Source: Roseateles oligotrophus (GTDB taxonomy: Bacteria; Pseudomonadota; Gammaproteobacteria; Burkholderiales; Burkholderiaceae_C). Taken from it: 64,000 nucleotides of DNA. Positions 48,483 through 58,522 of this stretch are shown piece after piece. The notes under the pieces were generated by a model that saw only the letters and a list, made by a program, of their open reading frames with translations, was not told the DNA's origin and ran no database searches. The stretch is from assembly GCF_014204525.1 (NCBI RefSeq), contig NZ_JACHLP010000001.1, forward strand, positions 806,001-870,000, written 5' to 3'. Within the stretch, counting starts at the first letter, position 1; each line of letters starts with the position of its first letter. Made by a program: the position numbers and the translations under genes.

Positions 48483-49319
48483 TCAGGCGCTGACGATCCA
48501 GCCTTCCAGCGGATCGAGATCGGCCGGCAGGCCATAGCCCGGCTGGGTCTGCGCCCAGCCCGCCTGCATCAGGCATAACACCGCGTCCAGACGGTCGCCG
48601 CTGGCGTCATCCGCCAAGGCCTCGCGCTGGGCATGGCTGAGCTTGAGCCGCAGGCCCAGGCGGCTGCGGCCCTGCTCCAGGGCCTCCAGCAAGTCCTTGC
48701 GGGCGATCAGGCGCTCGGGCGTCTGCTTGGCCTTGTCATCACTTTTATAGCTGCGCCGGCCCAGGATCTCACGCGCCAACAGCCCCGGATAAGCCTCCAG
48801 CGCCACCCGCTGCGGATCGCCTTCGTGCAGACCTGCCAGCGTCACGCCCGCCGCGCGCAGCAGGGGCACACCGGCATGCAGCATGAAGGCCACCGGCGGG
48901 TTGACCCATTTCATGCTGGGTGAGGCGCCAGCCGGGCCGTCACAAGTGCGGTGAGCGAACTTGGCCCCCACCGGCCGCGCGGCGCAAAAGGCCGTGAAGG
49001 TGGCGCGGATCTGCTCACGGCTCAGGCCGCAGAAATGGTCCATCAGCGCCGACCAAGGCTGCGGCCAAGCGAGCTGCTCGACCAGCTCGCGCGGCAGGCC
49101 AAAAGGCAGATCAAAGCCACCCAGCCAGGGGCCGGGCTGGCGCAGAAATTCGGCCAGCTCGGCCAGGGTGTCAAAGCTTTGCAGCCGCTCCAGGCGCAAG
49201 ACCTGACCCTGGCGCTGGCCACTGGCCAGCACCACCGGCTTGCGCTTGCTCGGTGCGCTGCTGAAATCAAGCCCTAGCAAGCGCAGGGCCGGCCGGGCGG
49301 AGGAAGAGATAGAGTGCAT
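48483..49319 (-). CDS. DUF429-family predicted nuclease/RNase H-like protein
   Basis: The protein has 278 residues. It starts with an RNase H-like first strand (LLGLDFSSAPSKRKPVVLA), then GGFDLPFGLPRELVE, and an Asp-rich C-terminal SGDRLDAVLCLMQAGW, all typical of the DUF429 group. These conserved acidic residues resemble a metal-dependent nuclease site, but activity is unproven. ATG 49319 is chosen, as upstream in-frame starts run into the divergent S10 gene. It is convergent with the tail-collar cassette. Confidence 0.78.
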   Translation of the reverse strand: MHSISSSARPALRLLGLDFSSAPSKRKPVVLASGQRQGQVLRLERLQSFDTLAELAEFLRQPGPWLGGFDLPFGLPRELVEQLAWPQPWSALMDHFCGLSREQIRATFTAFCAARPVGAKFAHRTCDGPAGASPSMKWVNPPVAFMLHAGVPLLRAAGVTLAGLHEGDPQRVALEAYPGLLAREILGRRSYKSDDKAKQTPERLIARKDLLEALEQGRSRLGLRLKLSHAQREALADDASGDRLDAVLCLMQAGWAQTQPGYGLPADLDPLEGWIVSA

Positions 49320-49362
49320 CCACCGCACTGTATCGACAGCCAGCAGCCAGGAGACTTGAGCG

Positions 49363-50904
49363 ATGAATGAGACCCCGAGCCCGGACACGGGCAAGCAAGA
49401 CATCAAGAACAGCGGCAGCCCCATGCTGGAGCAAAGCGTCACGACCGAGCACAAGCTGCAGATCGGCAAGAGCACCCTGCACTACCAGGCCACTTGCGGC
49501 ACCGTCCTGCTGCGCGAGCCCGATTCCAGCGAACCCGAGGGCCGAGGCCAGTTCAAGGGCGACAAGGCCCGCGCCAGCGTCTTCTTCATCGCCTACACGC
49601 TGAAGGGCAAGAGCGCCCAGGCGGCCGGCCAGCGCCCCATTACCTTCAGCTTCAACGGCGGGCCGGGCAGCTCCAGCGTCTGGCTGCATCTGGGCCTGCT
49701 GGGGCCGCAACGCGTGCCCACCGACGAGATGGGTCAATGCGGCGCCCCGCCCTATGGCCTGGTGGACAACGAGCACACGCTGCTGACGGAGTCCGATCTG
49801 GTCTTCATCGACCCGGTGGGCACCGGCCACTCGCGCGTGGCCGAGGGCGAGAAGATCGCCGAGTTCCACGACTACCAGCGCGATCTGGACTCGGTGGGCG
49901 AGTTCATCCGACTCTATCTGAGCCGCCACGGCCGCTGGGCCAGCCCCAAATACCTGATCGGCGAGAGCTATGGCACGACCCGCGCCGCCGGCCTGTCCCG
50001 CCATCTGCAGGACAAGCACAATCTCCACATCAACGGCCTGATGCTGGTCTCGCTGGCGGTCGACTTCCAGACCCTCAGCTTCGACCATGGCAATGAGCTG
50101 CCCTACCCGCTCTTCCTGCCCAGCTATGCCGCCACCGCCTGGTATCACCAGGCCCTGGCCCCGGCCCTGCAAAAAAAATCGCTGCAGACCGTGGTGGCCG
50201 AGGCCGAGGCCTTTGCCAATAGCGACTATCTGCTGGCCCTGCACCAGGGCAGCCGGCTCGGCGCCGAGCAGCGCCAGCACATCGCCGAGCGCCTGGCCTA
50301 TTTCAGCGGGCTCTCGGTCGCCTATCTGCTGCGCTGCGATCTGCGCCCCAACGAGTTCCGCTTCTTCAAGGAATTGCTGCGCGAACGCGGCCAGACCGTG
50401 GGCCGGCTGGACAGCCGCTTCCTGGGCCTGGACCGCGACGACGCGGGCGAGCAGGCCGAGGAAGACGCCGGCATGAACAATCTGGTCGGCGCCTACGCCG
50501 TGGGCATCAACCGCCTGCTGTTCGAGACCCTGCAATTCAAGAGCGACTCACCCTACAAAGTCATCGCGCCGCTGTGGCAGAGCTGGAGCTGGAAGGGCTT
50601 CGAGAACAAATACCTCAATGTCGGCGACAGCCTGCGCCGCGCCCTGCACGCCAGCCCGGCCATGCGGGTCTATGTGGCCAGCGGTTATTACGACCTGGCC
50701 ACGCCCCATGCGGCGGGCGACTACACCCTCAGCCATCTGGGCCTGCGCCAGCCCTTGCAAGCCCAGGTCCAGGTCAGCTATTTCGAGGCCGGCCACATGA
50801 TGTATATCCACCAGCCCTCGCTGGTCCGCATGGCCGACGAATTGCGCCAATTTGTGCGTGCGGAACCACCCAAACCAAAGAAATCAAAAGGAAGCCTCGC
50901 GTGA
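49363..50904 (+). CDS. S10-family serine carboxypeptidase, apparently cytoplasmic
   Basis: The protein has 513 residues. The S10 signature is present: FNGGPGSSS oxyanion region (97-105), GESYG with Ser202, late Asp region (VYVASGYYDLATP) and His in FEAGHMMYI. There is no signal peptide, although many S10 enzymes are exported. The stop overlaps the asparaginase GTG (GTGA at 50901-50904), so the two are translationally coupled. The C-terminal tail is Lys-rich. It probably releases C-terminal residues from peptides. Confidence 0.9.
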   Translation: MNETPSPDTGKQDIKNSGSPMLEQSVTTEHKLQIGKSTLHYQATCGTVLLREPDSSEPEGRGQFKGDKARASVFFIAYTLKGKSAQAAGQRPITFSFNGGPGSSSVWLHLGLLGPQRVPTDEMGQCGAPPYGLVDNEHTLLTESDLVFIDPVGTGHSRVAEGEKIAEFHDYQRDLDSVGEFIRLYLSRHGRWASPKYLIGESYGTTRAAGLSRHLQDKHNLHINGLMLVSLAVDFQTLSFDHGNELPYPLFLPSYAATAWYHQALAPALQKKSLQTVVAEAEAFANSDYLLALHQGSRLGAEQRQHIAERLAYFSGLSVAYLLRCDLRPNEFRFFKELLRERGQTVGRLDSRFLGLDRDDAGEQAEEDAGMNNLVGAYAVGINRLLFETLQFKSDSPYKVIAPLWQSWSWKGFENKYLNVGDSLRRALHASPAMRVYVASGYYDLATPHAAGDYTLSHLGLRQPLQAQVQVSYFEAGHMMYIHQPSLVRMADELRQFVRAEPPKPKKSKGSLA

Positions 50905-51962
50905 GCACAAGCAGCAATCCCGTCCTGGTCGAGGTCTTGCGCGGCGACACCGTGGAGTCGCGCCACAGCGGCGCCCTGGCCCTGGTGGATGCCGACGGCC
51001 ACGTGGTCTGCACCCTCGGCGATGTGGAGCGGCCCATCTTCCCCCGCTCCGCCGTCAAGGTCTTGCAAGCCCTGCCCCTGGTGGCCAGCGGCGCGGCCGA
51101 ACGCTTTGCCCTGACGGATGCCGAGCTGTCCATCGCCTGCGCCTCGCACAGCGGTGAGCCCGCCCATGTGGCCACGGCCCAGGCCATGCTGAACAAGCTG
51201 GGCCTGGACGAAAGCGCGCTGGAATGCGGCACCCAGTGGCCGGGCCGCGAGCCCGTGCTGCGCGGCATGTTGAGCCGCGGCGAGCAGGCCTCGGCCCTGC
51301 ACAACAACTGCTCGGGCAAGCACGCGGGCTTTGTCTGCGTGGCCTGCCAGATGGCGCTGGCCCAGGGTCGCGAGCCGGCCGAATTTGCAAGCGGCTATGT
51401 GGCGCCCGAGCACCCGCTGATGCGCGAGATCACGGCCGCCCTGAGCGCCGCCAGCGGCCGCGATCTGGAGCGGGCACCGCGCGGCACCGATGGCTGCTCC
51501 ATCCCCACTTTTGCCCTGCCTCTGCGCGATCTGGCCCTGGCCTTTGCCCGCGTGGGCACGGGCCAGGGTCTGAGCCCGGCTCATGCGCAAGCGGCCTTGC
51601 GCCTGCGCCAGGCCGTGGCGGCCGAGCCTTTTTACGTGGCCGGCACCGAGCGCTTCGACACCGTGCTGATGCAGGCCCTGGGCGAGCGCCTGTTCTGCAA
51701 GGTGGGGGCCGAGGGCGTCTACTGCGCGGCCTTGCCCGAGCTGGGCCTGGGCCTAGCCTTGAAGATCGACGACGGCCAGGTACGCGGCGCCGAATGCGCC
51801 ATGGCCACGGCCGCCCAAGCCTTGTTGAAAGACCTCAGCCCCGCCGCGGCCGCCTTGCTGGCCCGCTACAGCGATCTGCCCCTGCACAACTGGCGCGGCA
51901 TCCAGGTGGGCGCGGTGCGCGCCAGTGCCGAGCTGCGCCGGGGTTTGCTGGGGGTGGTTTGA
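50901..51962 (+). CDS. L-asparaginase II-family protein
   Basis: The protein has 353 residues, starting at GTG 50901, with AAAGGAAG about 6 nt upstream. Conserved segments of the asparaginase-II (Rhizobium-type) family include PRSAVKVLQALPLV, CASHSGEP, LHNNCSGKHAGFV, GTDGCSIPTFALPL and GVYCAALPELGLGLALKI. It is unrelated to the classic E. coli asparaginases. It would convert asparagine to aspartate and ammonia. Coupling to a carboxypeptidase suggests peptide-derived amino acid use. Confidence 0.88.
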   Translation: MSTSSNPVLVEVLRGDTVESRHSGALALVDADGHVVCTLGDVERPIFPRSAVKVLQALPLVASGAAERFALTDAELSIACASHSGEPAHVATAQAMLNKLGLDESALECGTQWPGREPVLRGMLSRGEQASALHNNCSGKHAGFVCVACQMALAQGREPAEFASGYVAPEHPLMREITAALSAASGRDLERAPRGTDGCSIPTFALPLRDLALAFARVGTGQGLSPAHAQAALRLRQAVAAEPFYVAGTERFDTVLMQALGERLFCKVGAEGVYCAALPELGLGLALKIDDGQVRGAECAMATAAQALLKDLSPAAAALLARYSDLPLHNWRGIQVGAVRASAELRRGLLGVV

Positions 51963-51970
51963 GTTCTACC

Positions 51971-52387
51971 TCAGGGCTGCACCAGCACCTGCAGGCGAAA
52001 GCGCGCCAAAGGAGCAAGGGCATGCTCCCAGGAGCGTGAGTGCTTCAACACCAACTCGGTGCTGCCGGCTTTGCGGGCCCTGAAGACGAAACAGACTTCG
52101 CCAGCGGCGCCGGCACCCGCCGCCGGATAGGCGGATTCGAGCGCCCACGGCTCGATCAACGCCGCGTCGTAGTGCTCTACAGTCCAGCGATAGCCGGTGC
52201 TGGCGTTTTCGGGCAGGCGGATGCTGAGCCTATCGCCCGGACGAACCTCCAGCTCTCGGCCCTGGTCGGCCTCACTCAGCATCAGCGTTGCTGGCGTCTG
52301 CTTCATGCCCAAGGCCTCGCAAGCCGGTGCTGGGCCCGCCAGCGGCAATAGACATGCCAGCAAGAGCGGGCCAAGCAAGCTTGCCAT
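51971..52387 (-). CDS. chagasin-type (I42) cysteine protease inhibitor
   Basis: The protein has 138 residues, from ATG 52387. A Sec signal (LLGPLLLACLLPLAGPAPA) precedes an Ig-like inhibitor fold. The chagasin wedge loops are recognisable: NASTGY(R)W at 61-68 (family NPTTGY), GEVCFVFRARKAGST for the second loop and SRSW at 117-120 (family RPW). It would block papain-family proteases. It lies 19 bp downstream of a papain-like protease gene on the same strand, an inhibitor-enzyme pair. Confidence 0.88.
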   Translation of the reverse strand: MASLLGPLLLACLLPLAGPAPACEALGMKQTPATLMLSEADQGRELEVRPGDRLSIRLPENASTGYRWTVEHYDAALIEPWALESAYPAAGAGAAGEVCFVFRARKAGSTELVLKHSRSWEHALAPLARFRLQVLVQP

Positions 52388-52406
52388 CGTGTGCTGCAAC
52401 GGCCGC

Positions 52407-53219
52407 TCAAAGCGTCACGCCATAGCTCTCGTTGAAGAAGGCCGCGGCGATATAGGCCTCGCTGGCATAGGCAAAACCCTTGTCGCCCCAGCCGGTGCCC
52501 CAGCTATTGCGGATGATGATGCGACCGTCATTGCGATAACCCACGGCCGTGACGGCATGGCCGCCGCGCACCGTGGCGGGCTGGAAGGTATCCAGCAAGC
52601 CCTGGGTGGCGGTGGCATGGTCCCAGGTGGCATCGACGCTCAGCCCCAGCATGATGGGGCCGTGGTTGAACAACCAGCTGCGCCAGTTCGCCGTGTTCTT
52701 CAGCAGATTGAAATAGGCGGCAATCTTGCGTGTCGCCGCCGTGGCGTAGAAGGTCGCTTCGCTGCCCGAATACATGCTGCTGGCGATGTGGAAAGGCAGC
52801 AGGGTCTCGGGTACGGCACCGAACTTGCGCAAGATGTCCATGGCCGCCTTGAGGCTGGTGCCCGCGCCTTCGATAAAGGTCTCGGGCCGGGTGGTGAAGC
52901 TATCGGTTTCCTTGGAGGCCATCCAGGTGTAGCGCGGCGACAGGCGGGCGCTGCTGGCCAGCCGGTCGGATTTGACGAAGTGGTAACGGGCCACCCCATC
53001 GGTCGAGGCCCAGCCCACGCAGGAACCAGTGGCTTCCTGGTCACCGATATTCCACCAAGGTGCGCGCAAGTCCACGCTGGCCGGCAGGGCGGCCTTGGAA
53101 GCGGTGATGGCGCCTGCGGCCAGGGCCTGCTCCATGCCCCAGTCTTTTTCGGTGCCGCGCGAGGGCAGCAGATTGCAAACGCGCTGAGATTCAGGGCGTG
53201 TAGTCGGTACGGAAGACAT
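52407..53219 (-). CDS. papain-like (C1) cysteine peptidase
   Basis: The protein has 270 residues, from ATG 53219 with GGGAG 9 nt upstream. The catalytic set is Cys67 (DQEATGSCVGWA), His221 (GGHAVTAVGY) and Asn238 (RNSWGTGWG), with the oxyanion Gln at 61. No signal peptide and only a short pro-like N-terminus (PTTRPESQRVCNLLPSRG) are present. Cytoplasmic location or non-classical secretion is therefore implied. The adjacent inhibitor is exported, which is a compartment mismatch. Confidence 0.9.
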   Translation of the reverse strand: MSSVPTTRPESQRVCNLLPSRGTEKDWGMEQALAAGAITASKAALPASVDLRAPWWNIGDQEATGSCVGWASTDGVARYHFVKSDRLASSARLSPRYTWMASKETDSFTTRPETFIEGAGTSLKAAMDILRKFGAVPETLLPFHIASSMYSGSEATFYATAATRKIAAYFNLLKNTANWRSWLFNHGPIMLGLSVDATWDHATATQGLLDTFQPATVRGGHAVTAVGYRNDGRIIIRNSWGTGWGDKGFAYASEAYIAAAFFNESYGVTL

Positions 53220-53426
53220 GATGATCAACTCCCATTGCAGCCAGGCGAAGCTGCGGCAACATCGCCGCAGCTTCCCGGTCCGGCCCGAACTGCAGGCCAG
53301 CTACCGGGTTATCGCCACAGCATCTTGCGCGCGGCCGGGCAGGCCGGCATCCTCAGGGCATGGGAGCCGTTTTGAACTCGGCCCAGCGGCGGCCGATCGG
53401 CTCGGGCGGGGCGGCTGGGCTGGCCC

Positions 53427-54983
53427 TCAAGCCAGCTTGAACACCGCCACCGACTGCGCCAGCGCACTGGCCTGCTCCTGCAGGCTTTGCGCCGCGGCGG
53501 CGGACTGCTCCACCAGGGCCGCATTCTGCTGCGTCATCTCGTCCAGATTGGCGATGGCCTGGCCGATCTGGTTGATGCCCGTGCTTTGCTCATTCGAGGC
53601 CAGGCTGATCTCCGAGACGATATGGCTGACCCGGCCGATGGAGGCCACGATCTCCTGCATGGTGTCACCCGCACGCTCCACCAGCTGGGCACCGCTTTCC
53701 ACGCTCTCGCTGCTGGCGGTGATCAAGGACTTGATCTCCTTGGCCGCCTCGGCCGAGCGCTGCGCCAGATTGCGCACCTCGGCCGCCACCACCGCGAAGC
53801 CACGGCCCTGCTCACCCGCACGGGCCGCCTCGACGGCGGCATTCAAGGCGAGGATATTGGTCTGGAATGCGATGCCGTCGATGACGGCGGTAATGTCGCT
53901 GATCTTGCGCGAAGACTCGCTGATGCGGCCCATGGTGTTCACCACATCGCCCACCACCTCGCCCCCACGCCGGGCCACCAGGGCGGCGTCCTGGGCCAGC
54001 TGATTCGCCTGCCGCGAGGATTCCGCGTTATGCCCGACGCTGGCGGTCAGCTGCTCCATTGCCGAGGAGGTTTCCTCCAGATTCGAGGCCGCCTGCTCGG
54101 TGCGCTGGCTCAGGTCATGGCTGCCCATGGCCACCTCGCGTGAGGCGGTGGCGATGCTGTCGGTGGCACCGCGCACGCCGCTGACGACGGCGCTGAGCGA
54201 GTCCTGCATGGCTTGCACGCCGCGCATCATGACGGCGGTTTCATCCCGCCCGCTGGTGGGCACGGCCTGACGCAGATCGTGCTCGGCGATCCGCAGCGTG
54301 GCGTCGGCCGCTTCCTGCAACGGCCGCAGGATGGAGCGGATATTGAGCGCGGTGAAGATGCCGATCAGCAGCACACAGCCGATCAGCACAAAGACAAAGG
54401 CCAGCTGGATCAAACGGTCCTGCTCGCGAATAGCGGCCAGGGTGTTCTCGGAATTCTTGTCGATCTTGAGCGTCATCTCGGCCAGTATCCTGTCCACGGC
54501 ACGGACCGGCGCCTTCACCGGCTCCATCGCGCCATTGGCGCTGCGCGTGTCGGCAAACTCATGCCGGGAAGCGCGCTCCGCCACGGCCAGAAAGCCCCGC
54601 CGGTACTCGCCCAGCGACTCGGTCAGATCGGCTGGATAACGCTTGAGATCAGCGGGCAGGTCCAGCTTGGCGATGACGCCCAGCCCGGCCACCGTCTTGT
54701 CATAGGTGGCGATCCATTCCGCATGGTATTTTTCGGTCGCCTTGCCGTCGCCGAGATTGATCAGCAAGTCTTTCTCATAGCGGCGCAGATTGCCCGCGCC
54801 GGCCCGGATATCGGCCAGCCGGGTCAGCGCCTCGACCTCGTTAGCCACATAGTGGGCAAAGGCCTCACGGGACTGCCGCTGGCTCAGCAAGCCGTAGACC
54901 CCGATCACCAGCATGGCGGTGATTGCCAGGGCCGCCAGGGCATAAAGCCTGGCTCGAATGGTGTAGTTGCGAAGCGAAAACAT
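53427..54983 (-). CDS. methyl-accepting chemotaxis protein
   Basis: The protein has 518 residues, from ATG 54983 with GAGGAGA 6 nt upstream. Order: membrane helix (about 10-32), four-helix-bundle periplasmic sensor, second membrane helix (about 190-212), HAMP, then a cytoplasmic signalling domain with the hairpin tip EIKSLI-type and the conserved [29 protein letters not shown]. It reports through CheW/CheA, which are not encoded here. The ligand is not evident. No CheB/CheR-tethering pentapeptide is seen at the C-terminus. Confidence 0.93.
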   Translation of the reverse strand: MFSLRNYTIRARLYALAALAITAMLVIGVYGLLSQRQSREAFAHYVANEVEALTRLADIRAGAGNLRRYEKDLLINLGDGKATEKYHAEWIATYDKTVAGLGVIAKLDLPADLKRYPADLTESLGEYRRGFLAVAERASRHEFADTRSANGAMEPVKAPVRAVDRILAEMTLKIDKNSENTLAAIREQDRLIQLAFVFVLIGCVLLIGIFTALNIRSILRPLQEAADATLRIAEHDLRQAVPTSGRDETAVMMRGVQAMQDSLSAVVSGVRGATDSIATASREVAMGSHDLSQRTEQAASNLEETSSAMEQLTASVGHNAESSRQANQLAQDAALVARRGGEVVGDVVNTMGRISESSRKISDITAVIDGIAFQTNILALNAAVEAARAGEQGRGFAVVAAEVRNLAQRSAEAAKEIKSLITASSESVESGAQLVERAGDTMQEIVASIGRVSHIVSEISLASNEQSTGINQIGQAIANLDEMTQQNAALVEQSAAAAQSLQEQASALAQSVAVFKLA

Positions 54984-55099
54984 CTGACTTCTCCTCACTG
55001 CACGATGAGCCTGGGCAAAGGCTAGCAGGAAGGTTCAGGCAGGGGAAGCGAATTTGCCCCCGGGGCCCTGCATTACCAACAAAATGCACGGCCCCCAAG

Positions 55100-56500
55100 T
55101 CAGGGCGCTGAATTCAATGCCTGCATGACGGACTCAAAATCGTCCGCCACCGCGGCCTCCCGCCCCTCCTCCAGCAAGCGCCCTTGCTGCAGGACCTGGC
55201 GGCCGGCCACATAGACCGCCTGCAAGACCTGACCCTGGGCGGCGAACACCAGGCCGTCCAGCAGATAGTCCTCGGGCAGGCCCAGCAGGCCCGAGGCGCG
55301 GCGATCCAGCACCAGGAAGTCGGCGCGGGCGCCGGCCTGCAAGCCCCATTGCTGGAAGCCCGCTGGCGCCGCGCTGCCGGCGCGTACCGCCTCAAACAAG
55401 CGGGCTGCCGTCGCCGGCTGGCGGCCGGGCAAGGCAGCCACATTGCGCTGCTGCAGACCCAGGCGCTGGCCGTATTCCAGCCAGCGCAGCTCCTCACCCC
55501 AGGCGCGGGTGACATGGCTGTCCGAGCCCAGGCTGATGGGCACGCCAGCGCCCAACCAGCCCGGCAGATCGCACAGGCCATCGCCCAGATTGCCCTCGGT
55601 GCCGGGGCAGATCACCACGCTGGCGCCGGCCTGGGCGATCTGCTCAATTTCCTGCCGCGTGCTGTGCGTGGCATGGACCAGATGCCAACGGGCATCGGGC
55701 TTGAAGGCCTTGCACAAATACTCCATGGGCCGCTGGCCACCGAAGGCCAGGCAGTCGCGTACCTCCTGCATCTGCTCGGCGATGTGGATGTGAACCGGCA
55801 CATCGCTATCACCCAGCAGCGCCTGCAATGCCCGTATGTCGTCGGCGTTAGCGGCACGCAGGGAATGCAGGGCCACACCCGCATTCAGCAAGGGCCGGCC
55901 GGCGGCGTTGAGGCGCTGGCTGGCCCGCCAGACCCAGGCGGCATCGGTGCGAAAGCGGCGCTGGTCCTCGCGCAAGCCGGCCTGGCCGAAGCCGGCGCGG
56001 GCATAGAGCACGGGCAGCATCGTCAGGCCCAGGCCCACGCTGTGCGCCGCATCGGCCAGGGCCCAGCTCATGGCCAGCTCGTCGGGGTAGGCCTGGCCGT
56101 CCGGCTGGTGCTGCAGATAGTGGAACTCGCAGACCTGGGTGTAGCCGCCCTGCAGCAGCTCCAGATAGAGCTGGCTGGCAATCGCCTGCAGCTGGGCCGG
56201 CGTGACCTTCAGGGCCAGGCCGTACATGCGGTCGCGCCAGGACCAGAAGTCGTCCTCCCCCGACTCGCGCCGCTCGGCCAGGCCGGCAAAAGCGCGCTGG
56301 AAGGCGTGGCTGTGCGTGTCCACCAGGCTGGGCAGCACCGGGCCGGCCAAGGCCTCGACGCCTTCGGGCCGGGTCGCACCGACGGCGATCTCCTGCCAGT
56401 GGCCGCGCGCGTCCACCGTCAGCCGCACATCGCGCTGCCAGCGCCCGTCCACCCAGGCCAGCGCGGCCCAGAACTGTTGTGCTTGTTGCGGCTGCTTCAT
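55100..56500 (-). CDS. hutF: formimidoylglutamate deiminase
   Basis: The protein has 466 residues, an amidohydrolase-fold enzyme with metal ligands DTHSHAF, HIHIAEQ, HATHS and SLGSDSHV. In the five-step histidine pathway it converts N-formimino-glutamate to N-formylglutamate, which HutG then cleaves. Its ATG overlaps the hutG stop (ATGA at 56497-56500), and it is the last gene of the leftward hut operon. The presence of HutF rather than a direct formiminoglutamase fixes the pathway branch. Confidence 0.93.
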   Translation of the reverse strand: MKQPQQAQQFWAALAWVDGRWQRDVRLTVDARGHWQEIAVGATRPEGVEALAGPVLPSLVDTHSHAFQRAFAGLAERRESGEDDFWSWRDRMYGLALKVTPAQLQAIASQLYLELLQGGYTQVCEFHYLQHQPDGQAYPDELAMSWALADAAHSVGLGLTMLPVLYARAGFGQAGLREDQRRFRTDAAWVWRASQRLNAAGRPLLNAGVALHSLRAANADDIRALQALLGDSDVPVHIHIAEQMQEVRDCLAFGGQRPMEYLCKAFKPDARWHLVHATHSTRQEIEQIAQAGASVVICPGTEGNLGDGLCDLPGWLGAGVPISLGSDSHVTRAWGEELRWLEYGQRLGLQQRNVAALPGRQPATAARLFEAVRAGSAAPAGFQQWGLQAGARADFLVLDRRASGLLGLPEDYLLDGLVFAAQGQVLQAVYVAGRQVLQQGRLLEEGREAAVADDFESVMQALNSAP

Positions 56501-57300
56501 GGCGCGGGCCTCCAGGCCAGCAAGCGGCTCAGCAGCTGGCGGATCAGCGGCTGGACCTGGGCCGCCAGCGCGGGTGCGTAGGCATAGGGCGGCAGCTCGC
56601 TCATATAGCAGCGCTGGCACATCTCCAGCTGCACCGCGTGTTGTTGCCGCTCGGGTTGGCCGTAATGCCGGGTGATGTAGCCGCCCTTGAAGCGGCCGTT
56701 GACGACCTGGCTGTACTGATTTTGCGCGGCCTGCACCTCGGCCAGGGCGGCGGTGATGGCGGTGTCGCAGGACTTGCCCTCCACCGTACCCAGATTCAAG
56801 TCCGGCAGCCGGCCCTCGAACAACCAGGGCAGCTCGGAGCGGATGCTGTGGGCGTCGAACAGCAGGGCATAGCCGTGCAAAGCCTTGATGCGGTCCAGCT
56901 CGGCCTGCAGGGCCTGGTGATAGGGGCGCCAGTAGGCCTCGCGGCGGCGCAGCTTCTCGGCGGCGTCTGGGGCCTGGCCCTCCAGATAGAGCGGCTCGCC
57001 GGTGAAGAAACGGGTCGGGCACAGCTCGGTATTGGAGGCGCCGGGATACATGGGCGTGTCCTCCGGCGGGCGGTTCAGGTCGATCAGATAGCGCGAAAAG
57101 CGCGGAGCTATCAGGCTGGCGCCCAGCTCGGCAGCGATCTCGCCGTACAAGGCTTCCAGATGCCAGTCGGTGTCCTCGCTCTGCAAGGCGCGCGGGACAT
57201 AACGGGCCTGTTGATCGGCCGGAATCTCGTGACCCACATGGGGCATGCTGATCAGCAAGGGGCTGCTGCCCTGGCTGAGTTTGAACACATCGCTGCTCAC
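56497..57300 (-). CDS. hutG: N-formylglutamate deformylase
   Basis: The protein has 267 residues. GTG 57300 is the start: GAGGAG lies 6 nt upstream and hutI ends 2 nt before. Family motifs include ISMPHVGHEIP, DTDWHLE, DLNRPPEDTPMYPG, LFDAHSIRSELPWLFEG, NGRFKGGYITRHYG and HAVQLEMCQRCYM. It releases formate and glutamate, the final step. It is tightly packed between hutI and hutF. Confidence 0.93.
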   Translation of the reverse strand: MSSDVFKLSQGSSPLLISMPHVGHEIPADQQARYVPRALQSEDTDWHLEALYGEIAAELGASLIAPRFSRYLIDLNRPPEDTPMYPGASNTELCPTRFFTGEPLYLEGQAPDAAEKLRRREAYWRPYHQALQAELDRIKALHGYALLFDAHSIRSELPWLFEGRLPDLNLGTVEGKSCDTAITAALAEVQAAQNQYSQVVNGRFKGGYITRHYGQPERQQHAVQLEMCQRCYMSELPPYAYAPALAAQVQPLIRQLLSRLLAWRPAP

Positions 57301-57301
57301 T

Positions 57302-58522
57302 TCAAGCTCCTCGTAGCTGCCCGCCGCGCACGCAGAGGGCGAGCGGGTTGCGGCCAAAGAAATAGGCCAGTTCATTGGGGTGGGCGATGTCCCAGACGCA
57401 GAAGTCCGCCCGCAGGCCGGCCTGCAACACACCCCGGTCCTTCAGCCCCAGGGCGCGCGCCGCATGCTGGGTGGCGCCGCGCAAGGCTTCTTCTGGCGTC
57501 AGGCGGAACAGGGTGCAAGCCATATTCAGCATCAGCAGCAGGGACAGCGTGGGCGAGGTGCCGGGGTTGTGGTCGGTGGAGATGGCCATGGGCACGCCGG
57601 CGGCGCGCAGGGCGGCGATGGGCGGCAGCTTGGTTTCGCGCAGAAAATAGAAGGCGCCGGGCAGCAAGGTGGCCACCGTGCCGCTGGCGGCCATGGCTTG
57701 CACGCCGGCCTCGCTCAAATGCTCCAGATGGTCGCAGGACAGGGCGCCGAACTCGCAGGCCAGCTGGGTGCCGCCCTGGTCGCTCAACTGCTCGGCATGC
57801 AGCTTGACGGGCAGGCCCAGGGCCTGGGCCGCCTCGAACACCCGGCGGGTCTGGGCGGGGCTGAAGCCTATGCCCTCGCAAAAAGCATCGACGGCGTCGA
57901 CCAGGCCTTGGGCCTGCAGCTGCGGCAGCCAATCGCAGACGGCGCTGACGTAATCGTCCTGCCGCCCGGCGAATTCGGCCGGCAAGGCATGGGCGCCCAG
58001 AAAAGTGGTTTGCACCGCCACATCCAGCTCGGCCCCCAGGCGGCGCGCTACCGCCAAGCTGGCGGCCTCGGCGGTCAGATTGAGACCGTAGCCGGACTTG
58101 ATCTCGACCGTCGTCACGCCCTCGCTCAGCAGCTGGCGCAGGCGGGCGGCGGCCGAGTCGAACAAGGCCTGCTCGCTGGCCTCGCGCGTGGCCGTGACGC
58201 TGGAACGTATGCCGCCACCGGCGCGGGCGATTTCCTCGTAGCTGGCGCCCTGCAGCCGCAGCTCGAACTCATTCGAGCGCAGGCCGCCGTAGACCAGATG
58301 GGTGTGGCAGTCGATCAGCCCCGGCGTCACCACGGCACCGTGCAGATCATGGGTTTGGGCCACACCGGCCAGCAGCTCAGCGGGCGCGGTCTCGGTGGCC
58401 CCCACCCACAGGATTTGCTCGCCCTCGGTGATCAGGGCGCCGTCGGCGATGCCGCCCCAGGGCGCGTCGCCGGCCAGGGTGGCCAGATGGCCGTGCGTCC
58501 AGAGTGTGCGTTGAGCGTCCAT
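57302..58522 (-). CDS. hutI: imidazolonepropionase
   Basis: The protein has 406 residues, from ATG 58522, sharing 1 nt with the hutD stop (TGATG). Amidohydrolase metal-site motifs are [29 protein letters not shown] and [10 protein letters not shown], with substrate-site YGLN (IKSGYGLN). It hydrolyses 4-imidazolone-5-propionate to formiminoglutamate, the third pathway step. Confidence 0.95.
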   Translation of the reverse strand: MDAQRTLWTHGHLATLAGDAPWGGIADGALITEGEQILWVGATETAPAELLAGVAQTHDLHGAVVTPGLIDCHTHLVYGGLRSNEFELRLQGASYEEIARAGGGIRSSVTATREASEQALFDSAAARLRQLLSEGVTTVEIKSGYGLNLTAEAASLAVARRLGAELDVAVQTTFLGAHALPAEFAGRQDDYVSAVCDWLPQLQAQGLVDAVDAFCEGIGFSPAQTRRVFEAAQALGLPVKLHAEQLSDQGGTQLACEFGALSCDHLEHLSEAGVQAMAASGTVATLLPGAFYFLRETKLPPIAALRAAGVPMAISTDHNPGTSPTLSLLLMLNMACTLFRLTPEEALRGATQHAARALGLKDRGVLQAGLRADFCVWDIAHPNELAYFFGRNPLALCVRGGQLRGA

